DNA of 31,163 bases from Phoronis australis (Eukaryota > Phoronida > Phoronidae), in the NCBI GenBank assembly GCA_002633005.1, contig NMRA01000180.1, positions 112,501 to 143,663 of the forward strand, in the 5' to 3' direction. The notes under the pieces were generated by a model, which was not told the origin of the DNA, did no database searches, and saw nothing but the letters and a program-made list of their open reading frames with translations. Position 1 is the first letter of the stretch; the number at the start of each line of letters is the position of its first letter. Below are positions 1-15,800 of this stretch, one piece after another. The translations under genes were made by a program, and so were the position numbers.

Positions 1-665
1 GGCCCCCCCCCCCCCCCAACTAGTTATTGAGTATATGCAACTACGAATAGATAGGAAAACTAACCACATTGGTCTCCGCCATTACTGTATTATGGACAGT
101 AGCGGCACTATGCGGGCGCGGGCGATGAGGAAGTACGAAACACGTAGCACATCATGTCCCATTTTATTTTATCAAATTGAAAATAGTTATGTTGCTTTTG
201 CATAAAAGTTTGTAAACTATAAAATATGAGTGAAAACGTGTGCAAATAGTTGAAAACTCGAGTAAATAAAAAATTAGAGTAGCGAAGCCAATGGAAATTA
301 CGGAAGTGCATCATAAGCTGGACAGATGATTATACTCGGTAGTGATTAGGTGGAAGTGGGTGATTGGAAGGTGGGTAGGTACAGATTTTCCAGAGTTTGT
401 CCAGGGAAGGAGTCTCGGATCTAATAATCATATAACAGGCCTGCTTAAGCACCAACAAAAACGCTACATTTTCCTTTCCAAAAAACTGCCATCTTACGAC
501 ATCTGAACAAGGGTCCATATTACAAAGACCATCTGGTGGCAATGATTTTTCTGGTGCCTTTCAATTCTTATAAATCAGGAAAAGTCAATTTCACCACATC
601 GCATTTTATTAATTTAACGACAAACAACCGTCCATGTAAGGTAAGCAAAAGGCATATTCAGTTTG
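1..665. other. Upstream non-coding DNA, starting with a C run
   Basis: The window opens with a run of 15 C (3-17). The rest is AT-rich sequence with no recognisable gene. Short minus-strand reading frames at 108-314 and 330-542 show no domain, no coding-like composition and no convincing splice sites. Confidence 0.5.
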
Positions 666-866
666 ATGTACCCACTTGCTACTTTATATGATATTTGCCC
701 ATTTGGCAGTTTGTACCCATATGGTACTTGTTATTGAATTTGCCGTTTTGCTCGACCCACTTGGTAGGCAATCGGCCAATACCCATTTGGTATTATGTAC
801 CCATTTGGTACTTCGCTAAACTGTGCCACTTAGTATCCGATACTAAATTACACATTGGGTATCGTA
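666..866. repeat. Degenerate tandem cluster of a CCCATTTGGTA-like motif
   Basis: About ten diverged copies of the motif TACCCATTTGGTA lie here, for example near 698, 715, 760, 781 and 799, spaced by 15-30 bases. Units vary (CCCACTTG, CCCATATGG, CCCATTTGG), so this looks like an old simple satellite or the inside of a repeat element. No reading frame runs through it. Confidence 0.6.
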
Positions 867-4562
<3,696 letters not shown>

Positions 4563-4795
4563 GGGACCCGTTCCAAGAAGCTGACGTTGAAGTCAAATCG
4601 TGATATTATGTCGAGATTGAACGATTATTTTGGACATAAGATCACGATTTGTTTTAAGTTTTTGACTTAAGTCAAAACTTAATATTTCTTTTGCGTTCCA
4701 ATAACCAACCTTAGCTAAGACTGCCTTTTTGTCTTAACTTTGAGTCAATTCTCACCTTGACTTAAATCGAACTTAAGTTTGTCAAAATGGTTACC
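4563..4795. mobile_element. Degraded MITE-like element with imperfect terminal inverted repeats
   Basis: The left end (GGGACCCGTTCC...) and the reverse complement of the right end (GGTAACCATTTT...) agree at about 15 of the first 25 bases, with mostly transition differences. The inside has repeated TTGACTTAAGT-type palindromic motifs. There is no coding capacity, which fits a non-autonomous DNA transposon remnant. A related end occurs at 29615-29633. The family cannot be named from sequence alone. Confidence 0.35.
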
Positions 4796-5991
4796 TTTCA
4801 CACTTGTCAGGGAAGAAATGTAATCAAACAGAGGTTATCGAGATTGGCTTGAATATGATTCATTTGTTGCGCCCTTTAGAAATGACAGGGCTGCATATGA
4901 CACACTATCCACTAATTTGAGAGATAACATGGAATCCGAGTGAAAGAGAGGAAATTCATTGGCAAAGGAGAAACAACTTGCTGTTGCGTTGAGATTTTAT
5001 GCATTGGACCGTTTCTAAATTGTCGTCAGTGATATGAAGGGTGTCAGCCATCCAGATACTCTTCAGACATGTGGAGATTGTCAAAAATCTGGTTTGTAAT
5101 GACATATTTTAACCTTAATTTCTGGGTTCAAGAGTGAAAGCGAATTCGGATTATGGTACCCTCATATGCACCGAGGCAATTGTGAAGTTTGTGATTTTAG
5201 GCAAAAAAGCCCCAATCAAACTTTTTGGTCATTTTTAGCATTTCATTTTTTCCGGTGGACGTAGCTAGGTAAAACTATAAGGCTTTGTTGAATTTCTTCA
5301 TCTTCGACGCTTCTGTCATTTATGTCATTTCCCAGGCATCCTGAGACAGCTGTGCAAACAAATACATGTACTTTCATTGACCCAGACTAGTGATAAGGTC
5401 TACATCAGTAACTCGAACTATGTGGTCTTTGCCCTTCAAGAGTGATCCAATGTGGCGGCCGAGCAGGCGAGTTATCTTAATTAAAATAGCTGGAAAGTTA
5501 AAAATACACTTTAAAATCGGTAAATGCAGATTTCAATGCTTAACTGAACGTTCAGTTAGTAACGACACAATCATTAAAAACAAATGGAACGAACATAGAG
5601 CGCAGACAACGCATGAACTAGTGGAGCGCGAATTTCACCGGTCTTGCCCGTTTTTTGCCGAACAATTCCGACTTCCATCTGACAAACGCACTGATGTCAC
5701 GAAATAAACGTAACAGGTCTTTTGAGTGAGTAATTTTCGCGGTTCATTTCAAAATCCGGAAATTATGTATCCTCGACAAGTAAATCGACGAATCATAAAA
5801 TGCGGCCAATTGTAAGCACTCATTTTTGAAAATATTTTGGCGGAACCATCCAATAAAATGAAATAAGCTAAATACCCACCGAGATAACAATGTTGAAATT
5901 CGCCCAAAGACAAGTTGCACGAGCTTTACCAACAAAAATCAAGAAACAAAGTCAATCCATAAATTTATTAAAACGCTAAAATAAGGCCCGG
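4796..5991. other. Intergenic DNA without a recognised gene
   Basis: A 105-codon open frame at 5390-5707 (+) has no recognisable domain. Nothing else stands out. Confidence 0.35.
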
Positions 5992-6138
5992 ATGATGACT
6001 TCGAGTCCGTCAGACAAAAACAACTCAAAAGCGCCCGAGCGGACGCCTGCCCTCACCCGACGCCTCATTCCTCTTCGTTCAGGGACGGAAAAGCGCCGGT
6101 TCTGCGGCCGCAACAAGCTGAGTGCAGTGATGGCTTCG
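5992..6138 (+). CDS. Possible short coding exon, product unknown
   Basis: This patch is much richer in GC and CpG than its surroundings. From an ATG at 5992 there are 49 open codons, basic and Ser/Arg/Pro rich, ending TCG at 6138 directly before GTAGGA, a usable splice donor. Most codons end in G or C, unlike the neighbouring DNA, which is the main reason to list it. I recognise no domain. The minus strand is also open (5976-6158), so strand is uncertain, and no partner exon was found before the polycystin-like gene begins. It could equally be a CpG-rich promoter patch. Confidence 0.25.
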
Positions 6139-6812
6139 GTAGGACTTGGCGTACTCAATTTTTTTGCAGATAGACAAACAGGCTCAGGCTCGGAACTGGA
6201 GCTAGTTCACCATTTCACTACCAACTTTCACATGATCAAAAATAGAATTCTTTTATTCTTGGTCTTACTACAACATCAATATCAGCTGGTTCAGCACATA
6301 AGATTGGCCGGTTCCGTAATGTTTGTTGACAGGGTTAGATTAGAGCTAATGTCCTTGTATAAGCTCCGCCCCAGTTGTCAGTCACTGAGTTGGTGAGGAC
6401 TCGAGCCACATGACTTACTGAGGCTTGATCAAATATAGCTAAAAAAACAACTTTGGATTTTCAGAATGATTGTAATTTTCTTCATTATACTGTGCATCAA
6501 GAATTAAGGATTAGGATGACAAAAAATATAAAAAACAGTCAAAATTAATTTTTTGTGTATCCACCTACCTTAACATGTTTTGAAAAAGCAAAAAAGAACA
6601 CACAGGTCTTTTGTAGCCCCAGTTTATTGCACCATTTGTAACATATATAGATATCGTGCTGCAAACCTTGTTTAAGAACAGAGTTGACTGCTGTACAAGA
6701 ACTTTGAGGTTACCTGTGTTCCAGTTGAATTTCTTTTGTTGAAAACACTGTTGTTTTATTGTATTATGTGTGCATTGAAAATGACATGATAAGAAATCCA
6801 TTAAAAGGCTTA
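6139..6812. other. Intergenic DNA without a recognised gene
   Basis: AT-rich sequence with no supported feature. The minus-strand frame at 6565-6945 is open mainly because of the neighbouring CCTATAGG repeats. Confidence 0.35.
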
Positions 6813-7084
6813 AAAGAATTCCTATAGGGTTTCCTATAGGATATCCCAAAGTATTTCTATAGGGTCCTATTGGATTTCCTATAGGAAACCTTATAGGATA
6901 TCCTTTTCCTATAGGAAACCTTATAGGATTTCCTATTTGATGCAATAGGAAATCCTGTAGGATCGTATAGGAATCCTATGTAAAATCCTATAGGACTTCC
7001 TTTAGGTTGCAATAGGAAATCCGATAGGATCCTTTAGGAATCCTATAGCATATTGGGCCAAAATCCAATTGGATTCCTATTGAA
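6813..7084. repeat. Degenerate tandem cluster of a TCCTATAGGA palindrome
   Basis: More than twenty variants of TCCTATAGGA and AGGAAATCC follow one another, for example at 6820, 6831, 6876, 6908 and 6985. The unit is self-complementary, so it reads the same on both strands. On the minus strand it creates the spurious peptide motif YPIGNPIG. It looks like an old satellite or the inside of a repeat element rather than a gene. Confidence 0.7.
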
Positions 7085-8165
7085 TCTTATAGGAAATTTT
7101 TCGTAAGGGCTGGATGCCTGTAATGCGACACCTACCGGCTAATAAACAGATAAAACATGTCACAGCAAGTGAATAGGCATGAATAGTCAGAGCAAAACAA
7201 TGCCCGGACATATATCTAATGGCACAAGGCAAAGCAAGACCCCTGGTGCTGCTCACTGAACTGCGACTGAATTCGATGTAATGTGAAGACAAACAAAGAA
7301 ATCAAAATACAGAGAACCTGGTACTTCCTGGTCTACTAAAAATTACAAGAGTTCTGTAAACAATACGATAACCAAAAGCCCCCAAAATAAACCTAAATAG
7401 ACAACATGCAAAGCGCGTCTTTCTCAGTTAAACGTACGAATTGAATAGTCTATGAAAGCATACCGGATCGTAACCAACGCCTCCGGTGGTCAAAACGTGA
7501 AACTAGTGCTGGAACAAAATGCCAAGTAGTAGGCGCCATCTATTGACAAGAAGCGTCATAAGACAAATCTCTTTGACCTAACAATAATTGTGCACAGTTA
7601 CCACTAATTGTTTTCGCCCACAGAGTTGAGATTGAGAAGGAATGAGATTGACAGTACTCATAGCTACAGGTAGAGAATAATTTTCGAAGTGCTTAGTAGT
7701 TCCCAGTGCTACGCACAGCTGCAAATGCGTAGTAATTAATATTGATATCTTTTTCATTTACGCATTTTAATTTTATTTGTCTGGGTCTAAAATGTCATGC
7801 CATCCTACTCACCAGACACATTTAGCAGCAAGGCATGTTGAGAACACACAATGGTATCATACAGGATGCGGATATATTGCCAGGGAAAGCGTCTTTTTTA
7901 CCTTTAACTCGGTGAACATCTGACTGAATGGAGAGTCAAATGGAACTACCAGAATGATCTTAACAGCCTGTTTCTTGAAAATTTATAAGCTTATTAAATA
8001 TTGGTTGAGCAACCAGACCATTCAGTACAATAATGCAAACAATGGGTACCACACAGGGAATAAGAAATCTCAATTTGCCCTGTCTAGGACGATAGGGGCT
8101 AATACGTCTTAAAATTGAATGCATTTGTATGCTCCTATAACCCAGCACCACTCCGTGATACTTAC
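7085..8165. other. Intergenic DNA without a recognised gene
   Basis: No supported gene. A minus-strand frame at 7960-8151 includes a hydrophobic stretch of about 20 residues that could be a membrane segment, but the frame does not join cleanly to the exon candidate next to it. Confidence 0.3.
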
Positions 8166-8284
8166 TGGACCCGTCCTAGGTTCTCCTGTCTGTATTTCAC
8201 GGAAGAATACTTCGAATTTATATCGGAACAGAGCCCAAACTCCTGCTACGGACCATGGTAAATTGGCCTGCCGAACTTTGTAGG
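8166..8284 (-). CDS. Possible minus-strand exon, product unknown
   Basis: Read on the minus strand, an AG at 8286-8285 is followed by 39 open codons. They end in GGT CCA at 8166, directly before GTAAGT, a strong splice donor. The peptide is aromatic and basic (it contains WALFRYKFEVFF) and reads like real protein, but I cannot assign a family. The polypyrimidine tract before the acceptor is poor. A downstream frame with a hydrophobic tail (7960-8151) is out of phase with this donor. It may be a gene relic. Confidence 0.2.
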
Positions 8285-9829
8285 CTACGGTGTGTCCAAA
8301 TACCAATAAATCGGTAATAGCAAAATAAAACAACACGTTTTTATAAGAACTCGGTGTATTTTTAAGGGTTTTACATCGAAGTTTGATGATTTATTGGTGT
8401 TAAACGATGAATTCAAGCGATAAACTGACACCAGTAACCTGTGTTGAGAACTACTGAACAGACTGCTTGTGAAAACAATGACGTCATTGGATAGTTTCAA
8501 CACCTCCGTCTGTCGTCAGGTGCCAGGTAACGCAACCGAACATGCCGTTATCGAGTAGAACTGCTCGATCTAAATTGATACAAAATAGGTTGTTTTTTGC
8601 TTGGAAATCTCCTTTAACTTTTCTCCGTGAAATTTTGTTTCCGGAAGGTTATTCGAGCTCTGATGATTGCCTACTCGGGAATTCCCCCACTTATGGCGGG
8701 TGTGGGGATCGTTACAAAGCTGGCAACATTCGGAAAAGAGGAGATGACTTGGTAGTAGTTATAGGAATTAACGAGGAGGTGTAAAAATTTGGCAAAACTT
8801 GCTGCATTACATTTCTTGAAACACCAGCTACACAGTGATTGTCATATCGAAAGTTACAAATTCGACACTTTTTAAATGGCCCATTATTGTCGCGCTATCC
8901 AACAAGAAATTTTAAAAAGTACGACAAACTGAAGCCCTATTCTAGAATTTCTCCAGTTGACGATATGTTAGCGTATATTAACTTAACATCCACATGAACA
9001 TTGCATACATAGCCGCATCACGTAAGCTAAATAGGGCCAATGCGTATAGGCCTGCCTCGCACAAACTGCTGGTCCCGTCTTGTAGTCAAAACGGCCCCTC
9101 AAAACTCATGTCTACAGTGGATGGAAATTATGGCACCGGAAGATGGGCGATGAAAGTTGTCTCGATCACAGAGAGGGTAAAAAATGACGACCGAACACAT
9201 TTCAAGTTACTAGGGCTCATTGACCTATCATCGCTTGGGGACCAAGAGAAATCTTATCACCCGACACTGTCTACATGTATATCTTTGGAGTGATGGTGAA
9301 TTGTGCATATGAGATGGTGCACAGTTATGGCAATAGCTCGGCATTTTTTAAAGTATTTGAATAATTAACTCAGCTCCGTTAATTATTGCGGAACGCAATG
9401 TCGCCAAAACATGTAAACAATTCAACACGAAAATCATTAAAACAGCATCAATCACATGCCCATGCATTTTTTATGTTGTAATCGTTCTAAAAGTGAATAT
9501 CATTGAGAGGTTTTTATCGACCGCTGTCGCGTTATCACGGAATTGTTACATGCATGTTGGTCCAATTGTCAACGACTCACCGTTGATACCGATCATGGGT
9601 GATTGTAATGTTAAAATCAATCGTTAAAATGCTGCATCCTTGACGATTGCTTTGATATGCTTTCGTCATAGATTCGAAGCAACTGGCGTGTGTTGAGCAT
9701 AAAGGGACAGAATGGCTTGATGGCTGTGCGTTAAGTGCATACTTCAATAATTAATGACGGTCTTCGCTGACGTTTAGTGAAATTTATACTTTAATTAAAA
9801 CGAACGGCACGGATGGGTTTAGAGCAAGG
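8285..9829. other. Region directly upstream of the polycystin-like gene
   Basis: No gene is recognised. The last part should contain the promoter or 5' UTR of the gene that starts at 9830. A TTTATACTTTAAT stretch at about 9783-9795 could act as a TATA-like element, but this is weak. An in-frame TGA at 9755-9757 precedes the chosen start codon, with no other in-frame ATG between them. Confidence 0.4.
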
Positions 9830-9833
9830 ATGA
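9813..9833 (+). promoter_or_regulatory. Possible six-codon upstream ORF overlapping the main start codon
   Basis: An ATG at 9813 opens a six-codon frame (MGLEQG) whose TGA is at 9831-9833. The stop overlaps the proposed main start at 9830-9832 as ATGA. If this stretch is in the mRNA, ribosomes ending the short frame would stop exactly on the main start codon, an arrangement known to allow termination-reinitiation. The transcription start is unknown, so whether it is transcribed is inference. Confidence 0.3.
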
Positions 9834-9887
9834 ACACTGTAACTTTGGTTTGGATATTTCTTATTTCAGTAACTCTTCCAGTGTTTG
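9830..9887 (+). CDS. Exon 1: signal peptide of the polycystin-like protein
   Basis: The ATG at 9830 starts 19 codons, MNTVTLVWIFLISVTLPVF, a short polar start followed by an unbroken hydrophobic core typical of a secretory signal peptide. The exon ends TTTG|GTAAGT, a strong donor, after the first base of codon 20. Phase 1 fits exactly the acceptor of exon 2, so the signal peptide runs directly into the WSC domain. Cleavage probably falls near residues 20-23. There is no other in-frame ATG downstream of the TGA at 9755. Confidence 0.8.
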
Positions 9888-12800
9888 GTAAGTGTCTACC
9901 AATAATAGCATTCATGTAATATGCTGTTTTAGCGATTCTTTCGGATCTTAAATAACGTTCACATTTCCATACATGTAACAGATTGACCGTTGGCTGGATA
10001 ATCGTTCTCTGATGGATGTCTTCCACTGCTCATGGTGTTTTCTATATCAAAATGTTATTTTCTGTATTAACTATTCGGTCTTTGATTATTGCCATGTTAT
10101 AAATAAATAAAAATGGAAGTGCTTGTAGCAAACTGATATGCACTGCGACATATATGAGGGTTGTCAAAATATTCAAGTTTTAAGTGGCATTACATGTATC
10201 TCTTTTTACACAGAAATTTCATCTGCAAATGTTCTGAGTATAGTAACTGCAATGTGTTATTTCAGCTGATTGTTATATACAGTATAAGACCTCTTTGTGA
10301 CAACCAGTATATTCTGAAATGCACCACAAACTTCGTGGTACCTGGCGGACAGGTACATTTCACTACACACAAAGCGAATGGTCGAGTTAAAACAGCTAAG
10401 ATTGTTTTGGTCTGTACCCCGATTCATTCTAGTTAAAACGTGCGCGTACTACATGTATTCAAAAAAGCGTCCGCTATACTAGGTCTCGAAATTTTTACAA
10501 AAACCGCTATAAAACCGCGCCTGTCAAATGAGTCATCAATCTGTAAATGATGCATTGTTGCGTAAGCACCGAACGACTCCCTCCCCCATAGGAACTGGCA
10601 CTAGAAGTGGTGTTTGAAAGTGACCTTTGTTGAGATAACATATGCATTATTTTCTCATGTGCATTTTCTGTTGAAAAGTGGGCAACTAAAGATACCGCAC
10701 CTTTGAATCAATGTTTAAGTCAACCAATGAGCAACTATAGTCAAGGGCATTGCTTGCACATCATTTTTTCCTCTCTAGTCTATGCCCTTGGACTTGGATG
10801 CTATTCCGAGGACATCGCAAACAGAACACTGCAGCTGTCCACAGGTGAATACTCTCCCAAAGGACCTGTGAAGGCTTGTGTATACGCATGCTACAAAGAT
10901 GGGCAAAGGTAAATTACCCTGACTAGTTTTAGAGTTTGTTATCAACTGCTAAACCGTTGGAGGGTGCTAGATCCATTTGAGTGAGCATGGGCGGCGCAAC
11001 ACCGAAATAAGGTGGGGTGTAGTTATAGCCCCAGCCAAATATGCTGCGCCGCCATTGTGAATGGCATGTTACCAAAAACACATCGGAGTGTTTCGTAATT
11101 CGTAAGTTATTTTATTGAAGTAGGTGGCATGTACGGAAGTTGCAAGGTGACTTCTTCAAGGCCAGATTCAATCAACTTGAAAGGGTGCGTTATTCGAAAA
11201 ATTTCTATTTGTCTTGGGGCTCTACAAAGAAGTCTATTTCTGCAACATAATTTGGCCATGTATAGGAGAACTGAATCTCCAAACGAATGTGTCCATTTAA
11301 ATACGGTTGCTTTCTAGGAGTGTGGGACTTGCCGATTCTGAAAATGGACAGGTATTCAAACTTCCCACGACACTTGGGGAAACATAAGAGGTCCACACTG
11401 GGCTTCAAATTATGCCCTTAACTGTTGAGTAGAGGACCTGCAGGGTAAATAAATTTTGGCCAACTACGTTACTGGGCACAGGTTCTTTTTCTTCACAGAT
11501 TCGTAGCGGTCATGTTCGTATCCGCGTGAGAGAAATTCCTTTCGATACTGTTTCATTAAACACATGCCAGGAGTGATTACGTTTCGGTCTTTATTCGTTA
11601 GACGACGAAAAGCATAGTTTGTTGTGTGTTTCAATGATTAAGTTATCTACACGAATAACGCTAGTGCAATCTCGTGTCTTGATTGCAATGCATCGTTCTC
11701 GGGAAGTTTTGCGTGAAATTCTAGCTTGTACGAAACTCCGCCGAGGTTTGCTTTAAGATATGCATTAAACATGATTGCAATTGTTCAAACAAAGACTATT
11801 GAATCATACGCACGTGCATCTCATCTTAAGCACGAACCACCTATGAACCTATGAATCATGCATACGAACCCATGAATCATCCATACGAACCCAAGAATCA
11901 TCCATACGAACCCATGAATCACAGTGCATACGAACCCAAAATCACGCATACGGAACAAAAATCATGCGCAAGAACCACAAAAAATCACACATTCCAAAAC
12001 AAAATCATACACACCAGCACCGAATCACACGCACAAACACTTGGCTTGGTGGTTTGTGCGTATGATTCGCATGCTCGTGCGTATGATTTGTGTTTGTATT
12101 TGTGATTTTTGTGGTATGCATGATTTTTTTCGTATGCGTGATTTTGGGTTTAGTACATGTATGCATGATTGATGTGTTCGTTTGCATGATTCATAGGTTC
12201 ATAGGTGGTTCGTGTGTAAGTTGCGATGCTCGTGCGCATGATTGTGTGGTACCTTTGTTACCTTTGATTCTAAGGACATTGAATTTAATGAAACTAATTT
12301 GCAGGTGTATATATCGAGATTTTACATATATTATACAAATTAAGGTAAACATTGGTGAAAATCGTTGTGACTATAGCTGCGATATCACAGGTACCACAGG
12401 TCGAAGTATATTGGAATTGAAAACCTCATCTTGTTGAGGGCCCTCTTGGAAAGCAGTGCTATCACTGAAGAGGCTACCCTCATTTTAAATATCATAATAA
12501 GAAATAAATAAATAAATAAAATTTAAAATCCTGTTCCTGCTCTTCACATCCTCACAGGGCACTACATGTACATGTATATTATTTGGACATTTTCAACCAT
12601 GTTTTGTGTGGTCAATGAATGTGATGAAATCAGTTTGTAGGAAATTGCATCATGAATTTTCAAAATGCATGTACAGTGTGACTACCAAGAGTAGTTTGAC
12701 TTATCTTCTTGGTTACATGACACGGGGTAGTTTGATTAACATCCCGTTTAGACAATAGCTTTTGACACAGAAATGTGTTCTAGTATGAGTTATCACATTA

Positions 12801-15800
12801 CTCTCAATGAATTTACTAACACCGTGACCCGGGATATATATGCATTGAAGTGTTTTCTTTCACAGAAAAGTGGATAGATTAAATGAAATCAACTGCAATG
12901 CTAAATAGAAAAGCATTCGCCTCTAACCGTCAAGGAAATTATTTTCATGGAAAAGGTATGCGCGATTGATTAAACACACAATACTTTTCGTTATTAAAAG
13001 TCTTTATTCCGTTCCGTTCGTACATGTATGCTCGGAATAAAATTCTGCACTCAACGGAACATTGGTGAAGTAACTAACCAAGAGATATAATAAAAGGGTA
13101 CACGATATTTCAAAACATACTTCTTTCCTTCTCAAGTGGAAATACAACGACGCAGTAATGCCACCACAGAGCTTAAGCTGGAGACATACACAGTGGGGCA
13201 CGGCAGGTGTGAAATACTGCAAAGAATGACAAATGAAGGGGAATAAGAGGAAAGTCACGCGAACACGTGTAACGTGCAGGGCGACCCTGTTTGCTGCTCA
13301 TTAAAAACGGGCTTCTCAAATGCAATCAAAAGGGACTCCAATACTTTCAATCGCAGCACATCGAGCTCTACGTACGGAATTGACGTGTTTTCCAGAAAGA
13401 AAAACAAATAAGAAAAACATGGGTGCAATTGCCCAGATGAATTGCATAAATTGTATAGGAGTCAGTTACGAACAGGAACAGAATACTGAATAATGCTGGA
13501 TATAATTTGCATAAGATATGCAAATTATCATGCAACAGTTTGTACACCGATTTCAGCAAATTACCTGAGCACAGAAACATCAGGGAATGTGAATGTAATT
13601 TTCCTGTTGTGGTTTTTATCCCAGCTATAAATTCAAGTGGGTTTTTTAATAATTGCAGCTTTTCTTTCCATAAATCATGTAAAGTAATTAGTTTAATTAT
13701 TTGACATTGAAAACATCAGTAAAAATACCTTACTATCTGTGGTGCTTAGTAAGGAAATTATCAGCAAAAACTGAATTTTGCACCGTGGCAGCCCACATTT
13801 CCTTATTTAAAGTTGCTCAATGTTGTCAAGGTTACTACTCGGCTAAAATGCCTCAAGGGGGGTCTCAACAAGGAACAATCAAAATGTTATAGTGTCAAGA
13901 ATTTCTAGGCACAATGTACATGTACTCTATTGTGGCTGCTATACTCGTAGTTATTGCATTCCATGTGGCTTGAAACTCAAGAGATTAGAATCTATTGTTA
14001 TTTCATATCCGCATCTGCAAACAATAAATAAATAACACGTTATTTTGTTTTGATTTCATGTTTGATGGAAACCGGTATAATAACAAGACTGACATTTAGC
14101 CTTTTTCTGAAGGGTCACATTTAAAGTGTTGCTACGTGAAACGCATCAGCACGCTTGTGGACATCCGTGTTCTTTTACATAAAATTCATAAAATCGTTAA
14201 GGATTAGTTCAGGAACTGTAACCTTGCAAATGGCAAAAATAACACCGGCGTCCTTTAGGACTGCTCACGTGATCTTTTTTATGTTAATATAATGTCTGGC
14301 CTAAATGTTCATGTTCTAAGTGATGCGTAAACGATTAAGTTCAACTGTTGACATAATTTAGATCTATGTGAGGAAATAATAACATATGTCAACTTAAGAT
14401 TTGTGCAAACTTACCGTGTTAACGCGCGGGATGATGATGGTTTTTTATATTTTGACGAATATGACAATGAACCGGAATGTCATTAGCCTGGCAACAGTAA
14501 TGGCAAAAATATCTGAATAATGTCTATGATACTGTCGCAATTTTGATGTTTATTTTGAGACTTTGCCAATTTTTTAATCCAAAATTCACATGTTTCCACC
14601 GCTCACGAAGTGAAAGCAGTCAATGTTATATTCCTCTTAGTCTAATACATGTAAATGCGTATGAAATTACCCTGCCATGTGATTCATATTCAATAAGTTT
14701 ATACTTCAACTGTATTGACAACGAATTATATGTCACGTCGTGTCAAATGCGTTCATTTTCATTTTTGTATTTGTTTTTACGGCGTTCTAGTATTGAAAAT
14801 TTGTACATGTACCGTTAACACCGCTAATCAACTATCATTAGTACAGAAACTGTAACCGGTAAATGTCGAACACTGTTACGAATACAATACCTCGTATTAA
14901 TATTGTCACAGTTAATAATACAACTGTCATGGCTGCTGCTGCAATGCCTGGAAATTCGACTAATCAAAAAATATACTCGGTGTAGACTTTAGTTCAACGC
15001 GGTTGCCATTGACTTACGCATACAGGTCAATAATTGTACATGTATTTGTACATGGAATTAGCGCGCAACAGAAGTACGACGTTTTCGCAAGGAAATGAAA
15101 CAAACTGTTATCGGTTTCTTTCGTTTACCGATATCATCGTGTAGCAAAAAAAGTAAACGCTTAGTTTCCGCTGGCAGTGTTTTACATTCCCGAAGCATCT
15201 GGATTAAATTCCCAGATCGCCCGTTTTTTGCCAGATATTATACGTCTGTGAGCAGAACACGTTAGAATAAAAAATCTTACAGAGGAAAAACAGTGTTTCA
15301 CTGCATTTTTAGTCACCAACAATGGTTTGTTCATGGGTGGATCATCTGAAGTTCGAGACAAGGGAGCATTTGTAATTTTACACTTTCTTATAAGCAATTC
15401 AAATGGAGTTCTCTAATTGATCGTTTTTGCGATCGGATACTAAACTGCATGTANGACATTGAAAACATCAGTAAAAATACTTTACTATCTGTGGTGCTTA
15501 GTAAGGAAATTATCAGCAAAAACTGAATTTTGCACCGTGGCAGCCCAAATTTCCTTATTTAAAGTTGATCAATGTTGTCAAGGTTACAACTCGGCTAAAA
15601 TGCCTCAAGGGGGGTCTCAACAAGGAACAATCAAAATGTTATAGTGCCAAGAATCTCTAGGTACAATGTACATGTACTCTATTGTGGCTGCTATACTCGT
15701 AGTTATTGCATTTCATGTGGCTTGAAACTCAAGAGATTAGAGATCTATTGTTATTTCATATCCGCATCTGCATGTCACAACAAACAATAAATAAATAACA

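Noticed and set aside
6565-6945. Minus-strand frame with YPIGNPIG repeats
   Set aside because: It is produced by the CCTATAGG satellite and lacks any coding composition outside the repeat.
11851-12187. Reading frames with repeated His, Thr, Asn and Pro
   Set aside because: They follow from the degenerate repeats in the long palindrome. Overlapping frames on both strands look equally repetitive.
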